From the NCBI GenBank assembly GCA_945882005.1, contig CAMCWG010000008.1, positions 1 through 24,847 on the forward strand: 24,847 nt of DNA, given 5' to 3'. The stretch comes from Bordetella parapertussis (GTDB lineage: Bacteria > Pseudomonadota > Gammaproteobacteria > Burkholderiales > Burkholderiaceae_B). A program made the position numbers and the translations under genes. The notes under the pieces were generated by a model. That model searched no databases. It was not told the origin of the DNA and saw only the letters and a program-made list of their open reading frames with translations. Positions 22,907-24,847 of this stretch are shown here, in pieces (position 1 is the stretch's first letter; the number at the start of each line of letters is the position of its first letter).

Positions 22907-24070
22907 ATGAAAATCGTAGAAATTCGCGAGTCCACACGTCCAATTAAATCTGATATTCGTAATGCGTATATCGATTTTTCTAAGATGACGCTCAGCCTGG
23001 TGGCTGTCGTGACGGACGTGATCCGTGATGGCAAACCGGTGGTTGGTTATGGTTTTAATTCCAATGGCCGTTACGGTCAGGGCGCCTTGATGCGCGAGCG
23101 CTTTATTCCGCGCGCGCTAGAGGCTAAGCCAGATACGCTGCTCGATGATCGCGGTGTGTTGTGCCCACATAAAGTGTGGGAGACCATGATGCGCAACGAG
23201 AAGCCCGGTGGGCACGGCGAGCGTTCGGTCGCGATCGGAACCATTGATATGGCTGTGTGGGATGCGGTGGCCAAGATTGAAGAGAAGCCTTTGCATCAGA
23301 TGCTTGCCGAACGCTACGGGAACGGCAAGGCTGATCCTAAAGTGTTTGTTTACGCAGCCGGCGGTTACTACTACCCAGGTAAAGATTTAGATGGCCTGAA
23401 GTCTGAAATGCTCAGCTACCTCGATCGCGGCTATTCCGTGGTCAAGATGAAAATCGGTGGCGCCTCCTTAGCTGAGGACTGCACGCGGATTGAGTCTGTT
23501 CTGAAGTTGCTCGGCCCAGGTCAACGCTTGGCAGTTGATGCGAATGGTCGTTTTGATTTAAAGACAGCCATTGCCTATGCAAAGGCTTTGCAACCATATA
23601 ACTTGTTTTGGTATGAAGAGGCGGGCGATCCGCTCGATTACACCTTACAGGCTGAGCTCGCAAACCATTACCAAAATCCGATGGCCACAGGCGAGAACTT
23701 ATTTTCTATGCAGGATGCGCGCAACTTGATTCGTCATGGTGGCATGCGTAAAGACAGAGACTGGCTACAGTTTGATTGTGCGCTGAGTTATGGTTTGGTT
23801 GAGTATTTGCGCACACTTGAGATGCTGAAAGAGTACGGCTGGTCTGCGACGCGCTGTATTCCGCACGGCGGCCATCAAATGTCCTTGGCAATTGCAGCTG
23901 GCTTAGGCCTGGGGGGTAACGAGTCGTATCCTGATTTGTTCCAACCCTATGGCGGCTTTCCTGATGGCGTAAAGGTACAGAACGGTTACGTGACCTTGCC
24001 GTCTTTAGTTGGCATTGGCTTCGAAGGTAAGGCTGATTTGTATGCGGAGATGAGCGCTTTATCGCGTTAA
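22907..24070 (+). CDS. tarD: D-tartrate dehydratase (enolase superfamily, TarD)
   Basis: A 387-residue enolase-superfamily enzyme that looks orthologous to Bradyrhizobium japonicum D-tartrate dehydratase (about 389 residues), converting D-tartrate to oxaloacetate. Recognisable stretches include GYGFNSNGRYGQG (47-59), NEKPGGHGERSVA (97-109), YAAGGYYYPGK (149-159) and IPHGGHQMSL (318-327). Predicted active site: K182 (KMK motif), metal ligands D211, E237 and E263, and H320, all about two positions below the published B. japonicum numbering. K99 fits the extra substrate-contacting lysine. The start has only a weak GAGA ribosome site. It is divergent from nadC and lies 26 bases before the selenoprotein-like gene, likely one transcript. 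No obvious metabolic link to the nicotinate genes. Confidence 0.9.
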   Translation: MKIVEIRESTRPIKSDIRNAYIDFSKMTLSLVAVVTDVIRDGKPVVGYGFNSNGRYGQGALMRERFIPRALEAKPDTLLDDRGVLCPHKVWETMMRNEKPGGHGERSVAIGTIDMAVWDAVAKIEEKPLHQMLAERYGNGKADPKVFVYAAGGYYYPGKDLDGLKSEMLSYLDRGYSVVKMKIGGASLAEDCTRIESVLKLLGPGQRLAVDANGRFDLKTAIAYAKALQPYNLFWYEEAGDPLDYTLQAELANHYQNPMATGENLFSMQDARNLIRHGGMRKDRDWLQFDCALSYGLVEYLRTLEMLKEYGWSATRCIPHGGHQMSLAIAAGLGLGGNESYPDLFQPYGGFPDGVKVQNGYVTLPSLVGIGFEGKADLYAEMSALSR

Positions 24071-24096
24071 TATCCTCTCAACAAACTGGAGACAAC

Positions 24097-24847
24097 ATGG
24101 TCAGACTTGCTGATTTGCCTGAGATCGAGCGCGCTCATCATCTAGAGCGTTTACATGTCATGCCGGAAATGAGCGTGCCAACGCTTGTGGGTGGGGTAGA
24201 CCTCTCTAAAAGGCGCGTTGCGATTGTGACGACAGCCGGTATGCATTTGCGCAGCGACTTGCCCTTCGACACAACGGGGTCTGGCACAGATTATCGCGTC
24301 ATACCGGAGGATGTGAATCCTGCGGATCTGGTCATGAGTCACTTATCTGTCAATTTTGATCGCTCTGGGTTTCAGTCCGATGCAAATATTGTCTTTCCGC
24401 TCGCGCGTTTAAAAGAGTTGGCAGCACAACAATATATTGGATCCGTCGCGCGCTTCCATTACTCCTTTATGGGGGCGATCTGGCCGATCACTAAGTATGA
24501 GGCCAAAGCGCGTGAGCTCGCTGCTTTGCTAAAAGCTGATGGCGTTGATGCGGTCGTGCTCTCCCCGGTTTGACCGCTATGTACGTGCGCCGTGAGCGCC
24601 GTCGGCCGTTATCTCGAAGAGCTGGGCATACCTACCGTTCAAATCAGTCTTATCAGAGAACACACTGCTGCCCTTAAGGCGCCACGTGCGCTGTGGGTAC
24701 CTTTTATGCTGGGCAGACCTTTTGGTGTCCCGAACGATGCTGCCTTTCAGACACGTGTACTGAAGAGCGCGCTCGATCTACTTGCTCGCGTCGATGGTCC
24801 GGTCTTGGAGGATTTCCCTGAAGATGCGCCGCCCGATCGTCTCGGAC
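24097..24847 (+). CDS. GrdB/PrdB-like selenoprotein with in-frame UGA (3' end outside window)
   Basis: A protein of the glycine/sarcosine/betaine reductase selenoprotein B (and D-proline reductase PrdB) family. Conserved-looking segments are RRVAIVTTAGMH, YRVIPEDVNPADLVMSH, LSVNFDRSGFQSD and FHYSFMGA. The frame meets TGA at codon 159 (24571-24573), then stays open for 91 more codons to the window end. The encoded VVLSPV-U-PLCTCAVS gives a UxxC redox motif where, as I recall, relatives carry Cys-x-x-Cys; the downstream sequence (EELGIPTVQISLIREHTAAL, ALWVPF, GPVLEDFPEDAP) is family-like. I therefore annotate selenocysteine, not a stop. A hairpin at 24583-24602 fits a bacterial SECIS. GGAG lies eight bases before the ATG. 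The reaction is unknown; aerobic homologues are not shown to be glycine or proline reductases. Confidence 0.85.
24583..24602 (+). promoter_or_regulatory. Candidate bacterial SECIS hairpin downstream of the UGA
   Basis: The 20 bases form a stem of ACG paired with CGU (24583-24585 with 24600-24602), a bulged U at 24586, then GCGC paired with GCGC (24587-24590 with 24596-24599) and a five-base loop, CGUGA. Counting the U of UGA as 1, the bulged U is at 16 and the loop GU at 22-23; in E. coli fdhF the bulged U is 17 and the loop GU is 23-24. This is the layout SelB recognises. Pairing was done by eye. Confidence 0.65.

Noticed and set aside
24571..24573. TGA as a normal stop codon ending a 158-residue protein
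   Set aside because: The frame stays open for 91 further codons with family-like sequence, the UGA lies in a UxxC motif, and a SECIS-like hairpin follows. A true stop or nonsense mutation remains a minor possibility.
1..24847. tRNA, rRNA, CRISPR arrays, insertion sequences or prophage genes
   Set aside because: None were recognised; all strands are filled with metabolic and transport genes, and intergenic gaps are at most 182 bp.

Overview
The window reads as the chromosome of an aerobic, Gram-negative betaproteobacterium, most likely Burkholderiales/Alcaligenaceae. The grounds are gene style only: a BhuRSTUV-type heme locus, LivK-type transporters, membrane cytochrome-linked molybdenum hydroxylases and moderately high GC. 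No species is claimed. The DNA is almost entirely coding. There is no RNA gene, insertion sequence or CRISPR array, and no gene-free stretch reaches 300 bases.

Region 1 (1-6211, + strand) is a compact heme-uptake operon: the 3' part of a TonB-dependent heme receptor, a HemS-type heme-handling protein, the HmuT/U/V periplasmic ABC importer and a TonB-like energy transducer. Starts and stops overlap or nearly touch. It converges on region 2 with a 17-bp overlap of coding ends.

Region 2 (6195-18116, - strand) is a nine-gene operon. In transcription order it holds 6-hydroxynicotinate reductase, an ApbE-superfamily UPF0280 protein, a DUF1185 protein, a branched-chain-amino-acid-type ABC importer (livK, a fused livH-livM, livG, livF), and a two-subunit nicotinate-dehydrogenase-like molybdenum hydroxylase whose large subunit carries three C-terminal c-type cytochrome domains. 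Divergently (18200-20104, + strand) lie a TetR regulator and an enamidase-like amidohydrolase. Together the dehydrogenase, reductase and enamidase match the first three steps of Eubacterium barkeri nicotinate catabolism: nicotinate to 6-hydroxynicotinate to 1,4,5,6-tetrahydro-6-oxonicotinate to 2-formylglutarate. Here they sit in an apparently respiratory setting.

Region 3 (20109-22724, - strand) is a two-gene unit: a NadC-like quinolinate phosphoribosyltransferase, then a fusion of a PhnN-type ribose-1,5-bisphosphokinase to an AMP-phosphorylase-type nucleotide phosphorylase. I infer a PRPP-recycling loop: quinolinate + PRPP gives NaMN, NaMN + Pi gives nicotinate + ribose-1,5-bisphosphate, and the kinase domain regenerates PRPP. 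This would feed quinolinate into the nicotinate pathway. A 29-bp element, 23/29 identical between the tetR/reductase promoter region and the nadC promoter region and containing an ATGTWG-N6-CTACAT palindrome, suggests one regulator controls both.

Region 4 (22907 to the end, + strand) holds a D-tartrate dehydratase (TarD) and the beginning of a GrdB/PrdB-like protein. The latter's reading frame continues through an in-frame UGA (24571-24573) that is very probably selenocysteine: a UxxC motif and conserved-looking sequence follow, and a hairpin resembling the bacterial SECIS, with a bulged U and a GU in the loop, lies directly downstream.
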